This document shows, in pieces, positions 47,375 to 60,534 of a DNA stretch of 64,000 nucleotides (position 1 is its first letter; each line of letters begins with the position of its first letter). Below the pieces are notes generated by a model. That model ran no database searches. It was not told the DNA's origin and saw nothing but the letters and a program-made list of their open reading frames with translations. Position numbers and translations under genes: made by a program. Source of the stretch: Phocoena phocoena (taxonomy: Eukaryota > Chordata > Mammalia > Artiodactyla > Phocoenidae); NCBI RefSeq assembly GCF_963924675.1, contig NC_089238.1:21805815-21869814 (forward strand), given 5' to 3'.

Positions 47375-50006
47375 CCAGTGCAAGTGGCAATCCGGAAGGA
47401 AGACCCTTCAAGGCGGAGTGTCCTTTCCCGTACAAAACTGCGCCCGAGTGGCTGAGGCAGGTAGCATTTTACTTCACAGAACCGGTATCCTCGTACGCCT
47501 GTGGGTTACTCTAAAGGAAGGACACTGTGAGCAGCCTCTTCCGTAAAGCCTTGGCAAACGGCTCGGAGACAACAGCAAACGAGCGCAGTGGAGGCACAGA
47601 CCATTATCCTAGATAGCAGCACAGTGCCTCTGGCAGCGATCGCTTCCCGGAGGATACTTACGCCACACCGAGGTTCCGGCAGGGAGGTTTGCCTTGTAGA
47701 AGTACAACTCACTGAAGCAACAGGGCTGAGGTGTAGGGCTAATCTACGTGCGCTCACTCTACGTGTCCGCGAGAAGGTTTCACGGAGCAGAATGCATCAC
47801 CGACCGCGACCACGTGTGTGCACCGAAGAAGCCCTGTGCCGTGGGTGTTCCCAGGCCGACAGGGAAGACCTAGGTGTGTGCTGCACCCGCTCTCGGTGGC
47901 TCACACGTTGCGTGACCCTGTGCCTTTGGCAGGTTCTCAGAGCGGGTGGCACCTCTGCACTGCGAGCGCGAAGAGGCGTAGAGGCCTTTCACACTGGAGG
48001 AAGGGCTTGCATCTCATGGAGAAAATGTGTACGTCGCCCGGCAGGTGGAGGCGCGCTCTTGACACCATCTCTTCTGCCCGTTTAAAACACAAGTATTTGT
48101 ACTCGATCTGGGCTGCCTGGTTACATACCTGGCAGCCCGCATCACCCTGAGTACCGTTCCTGGAGTTTGATTCGTAGCTGGGCAAACCCGGGCTTCAGAG
48201 GCTAGACGAGACCAAACGTGTTCAGCTTGTGGCGAAAGCCTTTGACCAGAGGCCTATACGCCTGTGCTTGTGGCGAGGGCTAGGCAAGAACGTTTCCACA
48301 CTGGGTTTTTACCTTTAGTCTAAGCTGTCCCTTTTGGCTACAGCAGGCGGCGTGTCCGTATCCCCGCCCGGGAAGCAGGCCCGTGGGGGAGTCTGCCGGG
48401 CGACAGGCCTCCACTCTAGATAACGGCGAAAACGCATCAAGGCCTTTGGAAGCCCCTTTAAAGAAAAGGCTCCTCTTCGGATTAGAAGACTTTGCTAGCA
48501 GACTTCAGCAGCTCCCCTCCTTCAGGGCGCTCGGGCTGTGAGGACTAGTGAAAGCCACCACGGTCCGCAGCTTTCGAACGGCTCCTTCCCGAGTTGGTTC
48601 CATGCGTGGAAACGCCGAAGGGGCTGATCTCAACCAATCGGGCTGCGCACCGTGAGTCTCTGGGGTAGGGCAGCCCTGAGCCAGTGTGCCACGCAAGGAA
48701 TGAAAAGCAAAGTTTCCTGACCCACAAGAAGGCACACCGAGGCCCGGTGTGTCCTCTATGAAATTTACGTGGGCTTGAAGGGTGATGCCTATACTACATT
48801 GTGGAAAGGCTGGGGGTTAACGGCTCTCTTTCTCCCTCTCTCGGTCCCATACCCTGGTGCTCAGCTGTCGTGGGAATGCTGAGCGAGAGACACCGCCTCT
48901 GTGCTGGACTCAGAAGGCTTCCTCCCTTTATGGCAATTCTGTTGGTCTCTTACGTCGAGGAGCAATGAGGGTGCGCACAGGCATTCTGAAATCAACTGAC
49001 TGACGACAGAGGATCCGGGGGAGCTGGTTTCTCGGTGGAAGGAGCCGAAAGGCCCGCCTTCTTAAGGTCTCCTCCTTTAGAGCTCCCGGACACCCGGCCG
49101 TCTTAGGCCTACCTAACAATTGGACACGGTGACGGCGTGGAAACCCTGGGAACACTAAGACACGGTGCAAGCGCGACTCGCAAGCTGGGTGCCAGGAACC
49201 TTCAAAGCACAGTGTGGTTTCATGTACGAGAGCGAGCCCAAGCGTCTGAGGCTGGCAGCCTTTCGCTTGAGAGGGTTGGTATCCTCGTGGGCCTGACGGC
49301 TACTTGCCTGTTTCCGGCACCCTCAGGAAACTCTTCAGGAGAGCCTTCGGAACCCGCTGAGTGAGAACCGCTGCGAAGTGGATGCACACAACAATCACCT
49401 CGATACCAGCCCCGTGTCCCAAGCAACGATCCTTCCCCGGAGGGTACTTAACCCACCCAGGGATTCAAGCAGGGCGTTTGCCTTGTCCCACTTGCACAGG
49501 AAACTGGTGTGAGAAGTGGGGCTCATCCACTTGCGTTCACACTACGAGGCCCGGAGAAGTTCTCACGGAGCCGAATCCAGCACCCTTCCTCCACCACGTG
49601 TGTACACCAAAGGAGCGCTGGGCAGTGGGTGTTCGCAGGCCAGGAGAGAAGTCCTTGTTCTGTGCTGCACCTGCTGGGTGGTTCAAGGGTTCTCTGACCT
49701 TCCTCCTCTGGAAGCTTTTCAGAGCTGAGGCTACCCCTGGGCTGCGAGAGCAGAGAGGCGTAGAGGCCTTTCACACTGAAGGCGTGGGCTGGTTTCCCAG
49801 GGAGAAAGGGTACATCGCCCACACCCACACCCCCAGCCCAGCCCAGCCCAGCCCACCCCACCCCAGCTGGAGGCGCGGAGGTTGAGGGAGCCCAAAGGCC
49901 AGAATACCGAAGGTCTCTTTCAAAGCTGCCGGGCGCTGTGCCGTTCTAGGCCTGAGATACGGACCCTGTGACGGCACGGAAAGCCTGCGAGACTTAGGAG
50001 ACATCG
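47375..50006. repeat. Monomer 19 (right domain, type P)
   Basis: Same P markers as unit 18, giving two P units in a row. CTAAAGGAAGG and CACTGAAGCAAC near 47710 are both shared with units 21 and 25. Confidence 0.96.
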
Positions 50007-52638
50007 CCAGTGCAAGTGGCAATCCGGAAGGAAGACCCTTCAAGGCGGAGTGTCCTTTCCCGTACAAAACTGCGCCCGAGTGGCTGAGGCAGGTAGCATT
50101 TTACTTCACAGAACCGGTATCCTCGTACGCCTGTGGGTTACTCTAAAGAAAGGACACTGTGAGCAGCCTCTTCCGTAAAGCCTTGGCAAACGGCTCGGAG
50201 ACAACAGCAAACGAGCGCAGTGGAGGCACAGACCATTATCCTAGATAGCAGCACAGTGCCTCTGGCAGCGATCGCTTCCCGGAGGATACTTACGCCACAC
50301 CGAGGTTCCGGCAGGGAGGTTTGCCTTGTAGAAGTACAACTCACTCAAGCAACAGGGCTGAGGTGTAGGGCTAATCTACGTGCGCTCACTCTACGTGTCC
50401 GCGAGAAGGTTTCACGGAGCAGAATGCATCACCGACCACGACCACGTGTGTGCACCGAAGAAGCCCTGTGCCGTGGGTGTTCCCATGCCGACAGGGAAGA
50501 CCTAGGTGTGTGCTGCACCCGCTCTCGGTGGCTCACACGTTGCGTGACCCTGTGCCTTTGGCAGGTTCTCAGAGCGGGTGGCACCTCTGCACTGCGAGCG
50601 CGAAGAGGCGTAGAGGCCTTTCACACTGGAGGAAGGGCTTGCATCTCATGGAGAAAATGTGTACGTCGCCCGGCAGGTGGAGGCGCGCTCTTGACACCAT
50701 CTCTTCTGCCCGTTTAAAACACAAGTATTTGTACTCGATCTGGGCTGCCTGGTTACATACCTGGCAGCCCGCATCACCCTGAGTACCGTTCCTGGAGTTT
50801 GATTCGTAGCTGGGCAAACCCGGGCTTCAGAGGCTAGACGAGACCAAACGTGTTCAGCTTGTGGCGAAAGCCTTTGACCAGAGGCCTATACGCCTGTGCT
50901 TGTGGCGAGGGCTAGGCAAGAACGTTTCCACACTGGGTTTTTACCTTTAGTCTAAGCTGTCCCTTTTGGCTACAGCAGGCGGCGTGTCCGTATCCCCGCC
51001 CGGGAAGCAGGCCCGTGGGGGAGTCTGCCGGGCGACAGGCCTCCACTCTAGATAACGGCGAAAACGCATCAAGGCCTTTGGAAGCCCCTTTAAAGAAAAG
51101 GCTCCTCTTCGGATTAGAAGACTTTGCTAGCAGACTTCAGCAGCTCCCCTCCTTCAGGGCGCTCGGGCTGTGAGGACTAGTGAAAGCCACCACGGTCCGC
51201 AGCTTTCGAACGGCTCCTTCCCGAGTTGGTTCCATGCGTGGAAACGCCGAAGGGGCTGATCTCAACCAATCGGGCTGCGCACCGTGAGTCTCTGGGGTAG
51301 GGCAGCCCTGAGCCAGTGTGCCACGCAAGGAATGAAAAGCAAAGTTTCCTGACCCACAAGAAGGCACACCGAGGCCCGGTGTGTCCTCTGTGAAATTTAC
51401 GTGGGCTTGAAGGGTGATGCCTATACTACATTGTGGAAAGGCTGGGGGTTAACGGCTCTCTTTCTCCCTCTCTCGGTCCCATACCCTGGTGCTCAGCTGT
51501 CGTGGGAATGCTGAGCGAGAGACACCGCCTCTGTGCTGGACTCAGAAGGCTTCCTCCCTTTATGGCAATTCTGTTGGTCTCTTACGTCGAGGAGCAATGA
51601 GGGTGCGCACAGGCATTCTGAAATCAACTGACTGACGACAGAGGATCCGGGGGAGATGGTTTCTCGGTGGAAGGAGCCGAAAGGCCCGCCTTCTTAAGGT
51701 CTCCTCCTTTAGAGCTCCCGGACACCCGGCCGTCTTAGGCCTACCTAACAATTGGACACGGTGACGGCGTGGAAACCCTGGGAACACTAAGACACGGTGC
51801 AAGCGCGACTCGCAAGCTGGGTGCCAGGAACCTTCAAAGCACAGTGTGGTTTCATGTACGAGAGCGAGCCCAAGCGTCTGAGGCTGGCAGCCTTTCGCTT
51901 GAGAGGGTTGGTATCCTCGTGGGCCTGACGGCTACTTGCCTGTTTCCGGCACCCTCAGGAAACTCTTCAGGAGAGCCTTCGGAACCCGCTGAGTGAGAAC
52001 CGCTGCGAAGTGGATGCACACAACAGTCACCTCGATACCAGCCCCGTGTCCCAAGCAACGATCCTTCCCCGGAGGGTACTTAACCCACCCAGGGATTCAA
52101 GCAGGGAGTTTGCCTTGTCCCACTTGCACAGGAAACTGGCGTGAGAAGTGGGTCTCATCCACTTGCGTTCACACTACGAGGCCCGGAGAAGTTCTCACGG
52201 AGCCGAATCCAGCATCCTTCCTCCACCACGTGTGTACACCAAAGGAGCGCTGGGCAGTGGGTGTTCGCAGGCCAGGAGAGAAGTCCTTGTTCTGTGCTGC
52301 ACCTGCTGGGTGGTTCAAGGGTTCTCTGACCTTCCTCCTCTGGAAGCTTTTCAGAGCTGAGGCTACCCCTGTTCTGCGAGAGCAGAGAGGCGTAGAGGCC
52401 TTTCACACTGAAGGCGTGGGCTGGTTTCCCAGGGAGAAAGGGTACGTCGCCCACACCCACACCCCCAGCCCAGCCCAGCCCAGCCCACCCCACCCCGGCT
52501 GGAGGCGCGGAGGTTGAGGGAGCCCAAAGGCCAGAATACCGAAGGTCTCTTTCAAAGCTGCCGGGCGCTCTGCCGTTCTAGGCCTGAGATACGGACCCTG
52601 TGACGGCACGGAAAGCCTGCGAGACTTAGGAGACATCG
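50007..52638. repeat. Monomer 20 (right domain, type Q)
   Basis: Type Q markers: CCTCTGTGAA, GAGATGG, AACAGTCACC, GGGAGTTTGCC and GGTCTCATCC. CCTGTTCTGCG is shared with unit 17. TTCCCATGCC near 50480 is otherwise confined to alpha units 5, 6, 8 and 9. ACCGACCACGACC is private. Confidence 0.96.
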
Positions 52639-55270
52639 CCAGTGCAAGTGGCAATCCGGAAGGAAGACCCTTCAAGGCGGAGTGTCCTTTCCCGTACAAA
52701 ACTGCGCCCGAGTGGCTGAGGCAGGTAGCATTTTACTTCACAGAACCGGTATCCTCGTACGCCTGTGGGTTACTCTAAAGGAAGGACACTGTGAGCAGCC
52801 TCTTCCGTAAAGCCTTGGCAAACGGCTCGGAGACAACAGCAAACGAGCGCAGTGGAGGCACAGACCATTATCCTAGATAGCAGCACAGTGCCTCTGGCAG
52901 CGATCGCTTCCCGGAGGATACTTACGCCACACCGAGGTTCCGGCAGGGAGGTTTGCCTTGTAGAAGTACAACTCACTGAAGCAACAGGGCTGAGGTGTAG
53001 GGCTAATCTACGTGCGCTCACTCTACGTGTCCGCGAGAAGGTTTCACGGAGCAGAATGCATCACCGACCGCGACCACGTGTGTGCACCGAAGAAGCCCTG
53101 TGCCGTGGGTGTTCCCAGGCCGACAGGGAAGACCTAGGTGTGTGCTGCACCCGCTCTCGGTGGCTCACACGTTGCGTGACCCTGTGCCTTTGGCAGGTTC
53201 TCAGAGCGGGTGGCACCTCTGCACTGCGAGCGCGAAGAGGCGTAGAGGCCTTTCACACTGGAGGAAGGGCTTGCATCTCATGGAGAAAATGTGTACGTCG
53301 CCCGGCAGGTGGAGGCGCGCTCTTGACACCATCTCTTCTGCCCGTTTAAAACACAAGTATTTGTACTCGATCTGGGCTGCCTGGTTACATACCTGGCAGC
53401 CCGCATCACCCTGAGTACCGTTCCTGGAGTTTGATTCGTAGCTGGGCAAACCCGGGCTTCAGAGGCTAGACGAGACCAAACGTGTTCAGCTTGTGGCGAA
53501 AGCCTTTGACCAGAGGCCTATACGCCTGTGCTTGTGGCGAGGGCTAGGCAAGAACGTTTCCACACTGGGTTTTTACCTTTAGTCTAAGCTGTCCCTTTTG
53601 GCTACAGCAGGCGGCGTGTCCGTATCCCCGCCCGGGAAGCAGGCCCGTGGGGGAGTCTGCCGGGCGACAGGCCTCCACTCTAGATAACGGCGAAAACGCA
53701 TCAAGGCCTTTGGAAGCCCCTTTAAAGAAAAGGCTCCTCTTCGGATTAGAAGACTTTGCTAGCAGACTTCAGCAGCTCCCCTCCTTCAGGGCGCTCGGGC
53801 TGTGAGGACTAGTGAAAGCCACCACGGTCCGCAGCTTTCGAACGGCTCCTTCCCGAGTTGGTTCCATGCGTGGAAACGCCGAAGGGGCTGATCTCAACCA
53901 ATCGGGCTGCGCACCGTGAGTCTCTGGGGTAGGGCAGCCCTGAGCCAGTGTGCCACGCAAGGAATGAAAAGCAAAGTTTCCTGACCCACAAGAAGGCACA
54001 CCGAGGCCCGGTGTGTCCTCTATGAAATTTACGTGGGCTTGAAGGGTGATGCCTATACTACATTGTGGAAAGGCTGGGGGTTAACGGCTCTCTTTCTCCC
54101 TCTCTCGGTCCCATACCCTGGTGCTCAGCTGTCGTGGGAATGCTGAGCGAGAGACACCGCCTCTGTGCTGGACTCAGAAGGCTTCCTCCCTTTATGGCAA
54201 TTCTGTTGGTCTCTTACGTCGAGGAGCAATGAGGGTGCGCACAGGCATTCTGAAATCAACTGACTGACGACAGAGGATCCGGGGGAGCTGGTTTCTCGGT
54301 GGAAGGAGCCGAAAGGCCCGCCTTCTTAAGGTCTCCTCCTTTAGAGCTCCCGGACACCCGGCCGTCTTAGGCCTACCTAACAATTGGACACGGTGACGGC
54401 GTGGAAACCCTGGGAACACTAAGACACGGTGCAAGCGCGACTCGCAAGCTGGGTGCCAGGAACCTTCAAAGCACAGTGTGGTTTCATGTACGAGAGCGAG
54501 CCCAAGCGTCTGAGGCTGGCAGCCTTTCGCTTGAGAGGGTTGGTATCCTCGTGGGCCTGACGGCTACTTGCCTGTTTCCGGCACCCTCAGGAAACTCTTC
54601 AGGAGAGCCTTCGGAACCCGCTGAGTGAGAACCGCTGCGAAGTGGATGCACACAACAATCACCTCGATACCAGCCCCGTGTCCCAAGCAACGATCCTTCC
54701 CCGGAGGGTACTTAACCCACCCAGGGATTCAAGCAGGGCGTTTGCCTTGTCCCACTTGCACAGGAAACTGGTGTGAGAAGTGGGGCTCATCCACTTGCGT
54801 TCACACTACGAGGCCCGGAGAAGTTCTCACGGAGCCGAATCCAGCACCCTTCCTCCACCACGTGTGTACACCAAAGGAGCGCTGGGCAGTGGGTGTTCGC
54901 AGGCCAGGAGAGAAGTCCTTGTTCTGTGCTGCACCTGCTGGGTGGTTCAAGGGTTCTCTGACCTTCCTCCTCTGGAAGCTTTTCAGAGCTGAGGCTACCC
55001 CTGGGCTGCGAGAGCAGAGAGGCGTAGAGGCCTTTCACACTGAAGGCGTGGGCTGGTTTCCCAGGGAGAAAGGGTACATCGCCCACACCCACACCCCCAG
55101 CCCAGCCCAGCCCAGCCCACCCCACCCCAGCTGGAGGCGCGGAGGTTGAGGGAGCCCAAAGGCCAGAATACCGAAGGTCTCTTTCAAAGCTGCCGGGCGC
55201 TGTGCCGTTCTAGGCCTGAGATACGGACCCTGTGACGGCACGGAAAGCCTGCGAGACTTAGGAGACATCG
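52639..55270. repeat. Monomer 21 (right domain, type P)
   Basis: Matches unit 19 at the diagnostic sites, including CTAAAGGAAGG, CACTGAAGCAAC, CCTCTATGAA and GGTACATCGCC. Confidence 0.96.
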
Positions 55271-57902
55271 CCAGTGCAAGTGGCAATCCGGAAGGAAGAC
55301 CCTTCAAGGCGGAGTGTCCTTTCCCGTACAAAACTGCGCCCGAGTGGCTGAGGCAGGTAGCATTTTACTTCACAGAACCGGTATCCTCGTACGCCTGTGG
55401 GTTACTCTAAAGAAAGGACACTGTGAGCAGCCTCTTCCGTAAAGCCTTGGCAAACGGCTCGGAGACAACAGCAAACGAGCGCAGTGGAGGCACAGACCAT
55501 TATCCTAGATAGCAGCACAGTGCCTCTGGCAGCGATCGCTTCCCGGAGGATACTTACGCCACACCGAGGTTCCGGCAGGGAGGTTTGCCTTGTAGAAGTA
55601 CAACTCACTCAAGCAACAGGGCTGAGGTGTAGGGCTAATCTACGTGCGCTCACTCTACGTGTCCGCGAGAAGGTTTCACGGAGCAGAATGCATCACCGAC
55701 CGCGACCACGTGTGTGCACCGAAGAAGCCCTGTGCCGTGGGTGTTCCCAGGCCGACAGGGAAGACCTAGGTGTGTGCTGCACCCGCTCTCGGTGGCTCAC
55801 ACGTTGCGTGACCCTGTGCCTTTGGCAGGTTCTCAGAGCGGGTGGCACCTCTGCACTGCGAGCGCGAAGAGGCGTAGAGGCCTTTCACACTGGAGGAAGG
55901 GCTTGCATCTCATGGAGAAAATGTGTACGTCGCCCGGCAGGTGGAGGCGCGCTCTTGACACCATCTCTTCTGCCCGTTTAAAACACAAGTATTTGTACTC
56001 GATCTGGGCTGCCTGGTTACATACCTGGCAGCCCGCATCACCCTGAGTACCGTTCCTGGAGTTTGATTCGTAGCTGGGCAAACCCGGGCTTCAGAGGCTA
56101 GACGAGACCAAACGTGTTCAGCTTGTGGCGAAAGCCTTTGACCAGAGGCCTATACGCCTGTGCTTGTGGCGAGGGCTAGGCAAGAACGTTTCCACACTGG
56201 GTTTTTACCTTTAGTCTAAGCTGTCCCTTTTGGCTACAGCAGGCGGCGTGTCCGTATCCCCGCCCGGGAAGCAGGCCCGTGGGGGAGTCTGCCGGGCGAC
56301 AGGCCTCCACTCTAGATAACGGCGAAAACGCATCAAGGCCTTTGGAAGCCCCTTTAAAGAAAAGGCTCCTCTTCGGATTAGAAGACTTTGCTAGCAGACT
56401 TCAGCAGCTCCCCTCCTTCAGGGCGCTCGGGCTGTGAGGACTAGTGAAAGCCACCACGGTCCGCAGCTTTCGAACGGCTCCTTCCCGAGTTGGTTCCATG
56501 CGTGGAAACGCCGAAGGGGCTGATCTCAACCAATCGGGCTGCGCACCGTGAGTCTCTGGGGTAGGGCAGCCCTGAGCCAGTGTGCCACGCAAGGAATGAA
56601 AAGCAAAGTTTCCTGACCCACAAGAAGGCACACCGAGGCCCGGTGTGTCCTCTGTGAAATTTACGTGGGCTTGAAGGGTGATGCCTATACTACATTGTGG
56701 AAAGGCTGGGGGTTAACGGCTCTCTTTCTCCCTCTCTCGGTCCCATACCCTGGTGCTCAGCTGTCGTGGGAATGCTGAGCGAGAGACACCGCCTCTGTGC
56801 TGGACTCAGAAGGCTTCCTCCCTTTATGGCAATTCTGTTGGTCTCTTACGTCGAGGAGCAATGAGGGTGCGCACAGGCATTCTGAAATCAACTGACTGAC
56901 GACAGAGGATCCGGGGGAGATGGTTTCTCGGTGGAAGGAGCCGAAAGGCCCGCCTTCTTAAGGTCTCCTCCTTTAGAGCTCCCGGACACCCGGCCGTCTT
57001 AGGCCTACCTAACAATTGGACACGGTGACGGCGTGGAAACCCTGGGAACACTAAGACACGGTGCAAGCGCGACTCGCAAGCTGGGTGCCAGGAACCTTCA
57101 AAGCACAGTGTGGTTTCATGTACGAGAGCGAGCCCAAGCGTCTGAGGCTGGCAGCCTTTCGCTTGAGAGGGTTGGTATCCTCGTGGGCCTGACGGCTACT
57201 TGCCTGTTTCCGGCACCCTCAGGAAACTCTTCAGGAGAGCCTTCGGAACCCGCTGAGTGAGAACCGCTGCGAAGTGGATGCACACAACAGTCACCTCGAT
57301 ACCAGCCCCGTGTCCCAAGCAACGATCCTTCCCCGGAGGGTACTTAACCCACCCAGGGATTCAAGCAGGGAGTTTGCCTTGTCCCACTTGCACAGGAAAC
57401 TGGCGTGAGAAGTGGGTCTCATCCACTTGCGTTCACACTACGAGGCCCGGAGAAGTTCTCACGGAGCCGAATCCAGCATCCTTCCTCCACCACGTGTGTA
57501 CACCAAAGGAGCGCTGGGCAGTGGGTGTTCGCAGGCCAGGAGAGAAGTCCTTGTTCTGTGCTGCACCTGCTGGGTGGTTCAAGGGTTCTCTGACCTTCCT
57601 CCTCTGGAAGCTTTTCAGAGCTGAGGCTACCCCTGGGCTGCGAGAGCAGAGAGGCGTAGAGGCCTTTCACACTGAAGGCGTGGGCTGGTTTCCCAGGGAG
57701 AAAGGGTACGTCGCCCACACCCACACCCCCAGCCCAGCCCAGCCCAGCCCACCCCACCCAGGCTGGAGGCGCGGAGGTTGAGGGAGCCCAAAGGCCAGAA
57801 TACCGAAGGTCTCTTTCAAAGCTGCCGGGCGCTCTGCCGTTCTAGGCCTGAGATACGGACCCTGTGACGGCACGGAAAGCCTGCGAGACTTAGGAGACAT
57901 CG
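55271..57902. repeat. Monomer 22 (right domain, type Q)
   Basis: Type Q. It has CCACCCAGGCTGG in segment C, as in the middle domain, where units 20 and 24 have CACCCCGGCTGG. Confidence 0.96.
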
Positions 57903-60534
57903 CCAGTGCAAGTGGCAATCCGGAAGGAAGACCCTTCAAGGCGGAGTGTCCTTTCCCGTACAAAACTGCGCCCGAGTGGCTGAGGCAGGTAGCATTTTAC
58001 TTCACAGAACCGGTATCCTCATACGCCTGTGGGTTACTCTAAAGAAAGGACACTGTGAGCAGCCTCTTCCGTAAAGCCTTGGCAAACGGCTCGGAGACAA
58101 CAGCAAACGAGCGCAGTGGAGGCACAGACCATTATCCTAGATAGCAGCACAGTGCCTCTGGCAGCGATCGCTTCCCGGAGGATACTTACGCCACACCGAG
58201 GTTCCGGCAGGGAGGTTTGCCTTGTAGAAGTACAACTCACTCAAGCAACAGGGCTGAGGTGTAGGGCTAATCTACGTGCGCTCACTCTACGTGTCCGCGA
58301 GAAGGTTTCACGGAGCAGAATGCATCACCGACCGCGACCACGTGTGTGCACCGAAGAAGCCCTGTGCCGTGGGTGTTCCCAGGCCGACAGGGAAGACCTA
58401 GGTGTGTGCTGCACCCGCTCTCGGTGGCTCACACGTTGCGTGACCCTGTGCCTTTGGCAGGTTCTCAGAGCGGGTGGCACCTCTGCACTGTGAGCGCGAA
58501 GAGGCGTAGAGGCCTTTCACACTGGAGGAAGGGCTTGCATCTCATGGAGAAAATGTGTACGTCGCCCGGCAGGTGGAGGCGCGCTCTTGACACCATCTCT
58601 TCTGCCCGTTTAAAACACAAGTATTTGTACTCGATCTGGGCTGCCTGGTTACATACCTGGCAGCCCGCATCACCCTGAGTACCGTTCCTGGAGTTTGATT
58701 CGTAGCTGGGCAAACCCGGGCTTCAGAGGCTAGACGAGACCAAACGTGTTCAGCTTGTGGCGAAAGCCTTTGACCAGAGGCCTATACGCCTGTGCTTGTG
58801 GCGAGGGCTAGGCAAGAACGTTTCCACACTGGGTTTTTACCTTTAGTCTAAGCTGTCCCTTTTGGCTACAGCAGGCGGCGTGTCCGTATCCCCGCCCGGG
58901 AAGCAGGCCCGTGGGGGAGTCTGCCGGGCGACAGGCCTCCACTCTAGATAACGGCGAAAACGCATCAAGGCCTTTGGAAGCCCCTTTAAAGAAAAGGCTC
59001 CTCTTCGGATTAGAAGACTTTGCTAGCAGACTTCAGCAGCTCCCCTCCTTCAGGGCGCTCGGGCTGTGAGGACTAGTGAAAGCCACCACGGTCCGCAGCT
59101 TTCGAACGGCTCCTTCCCGAGTTGGTTCCATGCGTGGAAACGCCGAAGGGGCTGATCTCAACCAATCGGGCTGCGCACCGTGAGTCTCTGGGGTAGGGCA
59201 GCCCTGAGCCAGTGTGCCACGCAAGGAATGAAAAGCAAAGTTTCCTGACCCACAAGAAGGCACACCGAGGCCCGGTGTGTCCTCTGTGAAATTTACGTGG
59301 GCTTGAAGGGTGATGCCTATACTACATTGTGGAAAGGCTGGGGGTTAACGGCTCTCTTTCAACCTCTCTCGGTCCCATACCCTGGTGCTCAGCTGTCGTG
59401 GGAATGCTGAGCGAGAGACACCGCCTCTGTGCTGGACTCAGAAGGCTTCCTCCCTTTATGGCAATTCTGTTGGTCTCTTACGTCGAGGAGCAATGAGGGT
59501 GCGCACAGGCATTCTGAAATCAACTGACTGACGACAGAGGATCCGGGGGAGCTGGTTTCTCGGTGGAAGGAGCCGAAAGGCCCGCCTTCTTAAGGTCTCC
59601 TCCTTTAGAGCTCCCGGACACCCGGCCGTCTTAGGCCTACCTAACAATTGGACACGGTGACGGCGTGGAAACCCTGGGAACACTAAGACACGGTGCAAGC
59701 GCGACTCGCAAGCTGGGTGCCAGGAACCTTCAAAGCACAGTGTGGTTTCATGTACGAGAGCGAGCCCAAGCGTCTGAGGCTGGCAGCCTTTCGCTTGAGA
59801 GGGTTGGTATCCTCGTGGGCCTGACGGCTACTTGCCTGTTTCCGGCACCCTCAGGAAACTCTTCAGGAGAGCCTTCGGAACCCGCTGAGTGAGAACCGCT
59901 GCGAAGTGGATGCACACAACAATCACCTCGATACCAGCCCCGTGTCCCAAGCAACGATCCTTCCCCGGAGGGTACTTAACCCACCCAGGGATTCAAGCAG
60001 GGCGTTTGCCTTGTCCCACTTGCACAGGAAACTGGTGTGAGAAGTGGGGCTCATCCACTTGCGTTCACACTACGAGGCCCGGAGAAGTTCTCACGGAGCC
60101 GAATCCAGCACCCTTCCTCCACCACGTGTGTACACCAAAGGAGCGCTGGGCAGTGGGTGTTCGCAGGCCAGGAGAGAAGTCCTTGTTCTGTGCTGCACCT
60201 GCTGGGTGGTTCAAGGGTTCTCTGCCCTTCCTCCTCTGGAAGCTTTTCAGAGCTGAGGCTACCCCTGGGCTGCGAGAGCAGAGAGGCGTAGAGGCCTTTC
60301 ACACTGAAGGCGTGGGCTGGTTTCCCAGGGAGAAAGGGTACATCGCCCACACCCACACCCCCAGCCCAGCCCAGCCCAGCCCACCCCACCCCAGCTGGAG
60401 GCGCGGAGGTTGAGGGAGCCCAAAGGCCAGAATACCGAAGGTCTCTTTCAAAGCTGCCGGGCGCTGTGCCGTTCTAGGCCTGAGATACGGACCCTGTGAC
60501 GGCACGGAAAGCCTGCGAGACTTAGGAGACATCG
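57903..60534. repeat. Monomer 23 (right domain, type P)
   Basis: Type P in its C segment but CCTCTGTGAA in B. Private changes are TCCTCATACGCC near 58016, GCACTGTGAGCG near 58485 (a stop in a frame open elsewhere) and TCTCTGCCCTTCC near 60218. TTTCAACCTC is shared with unit 17. Confidence 0.96.
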
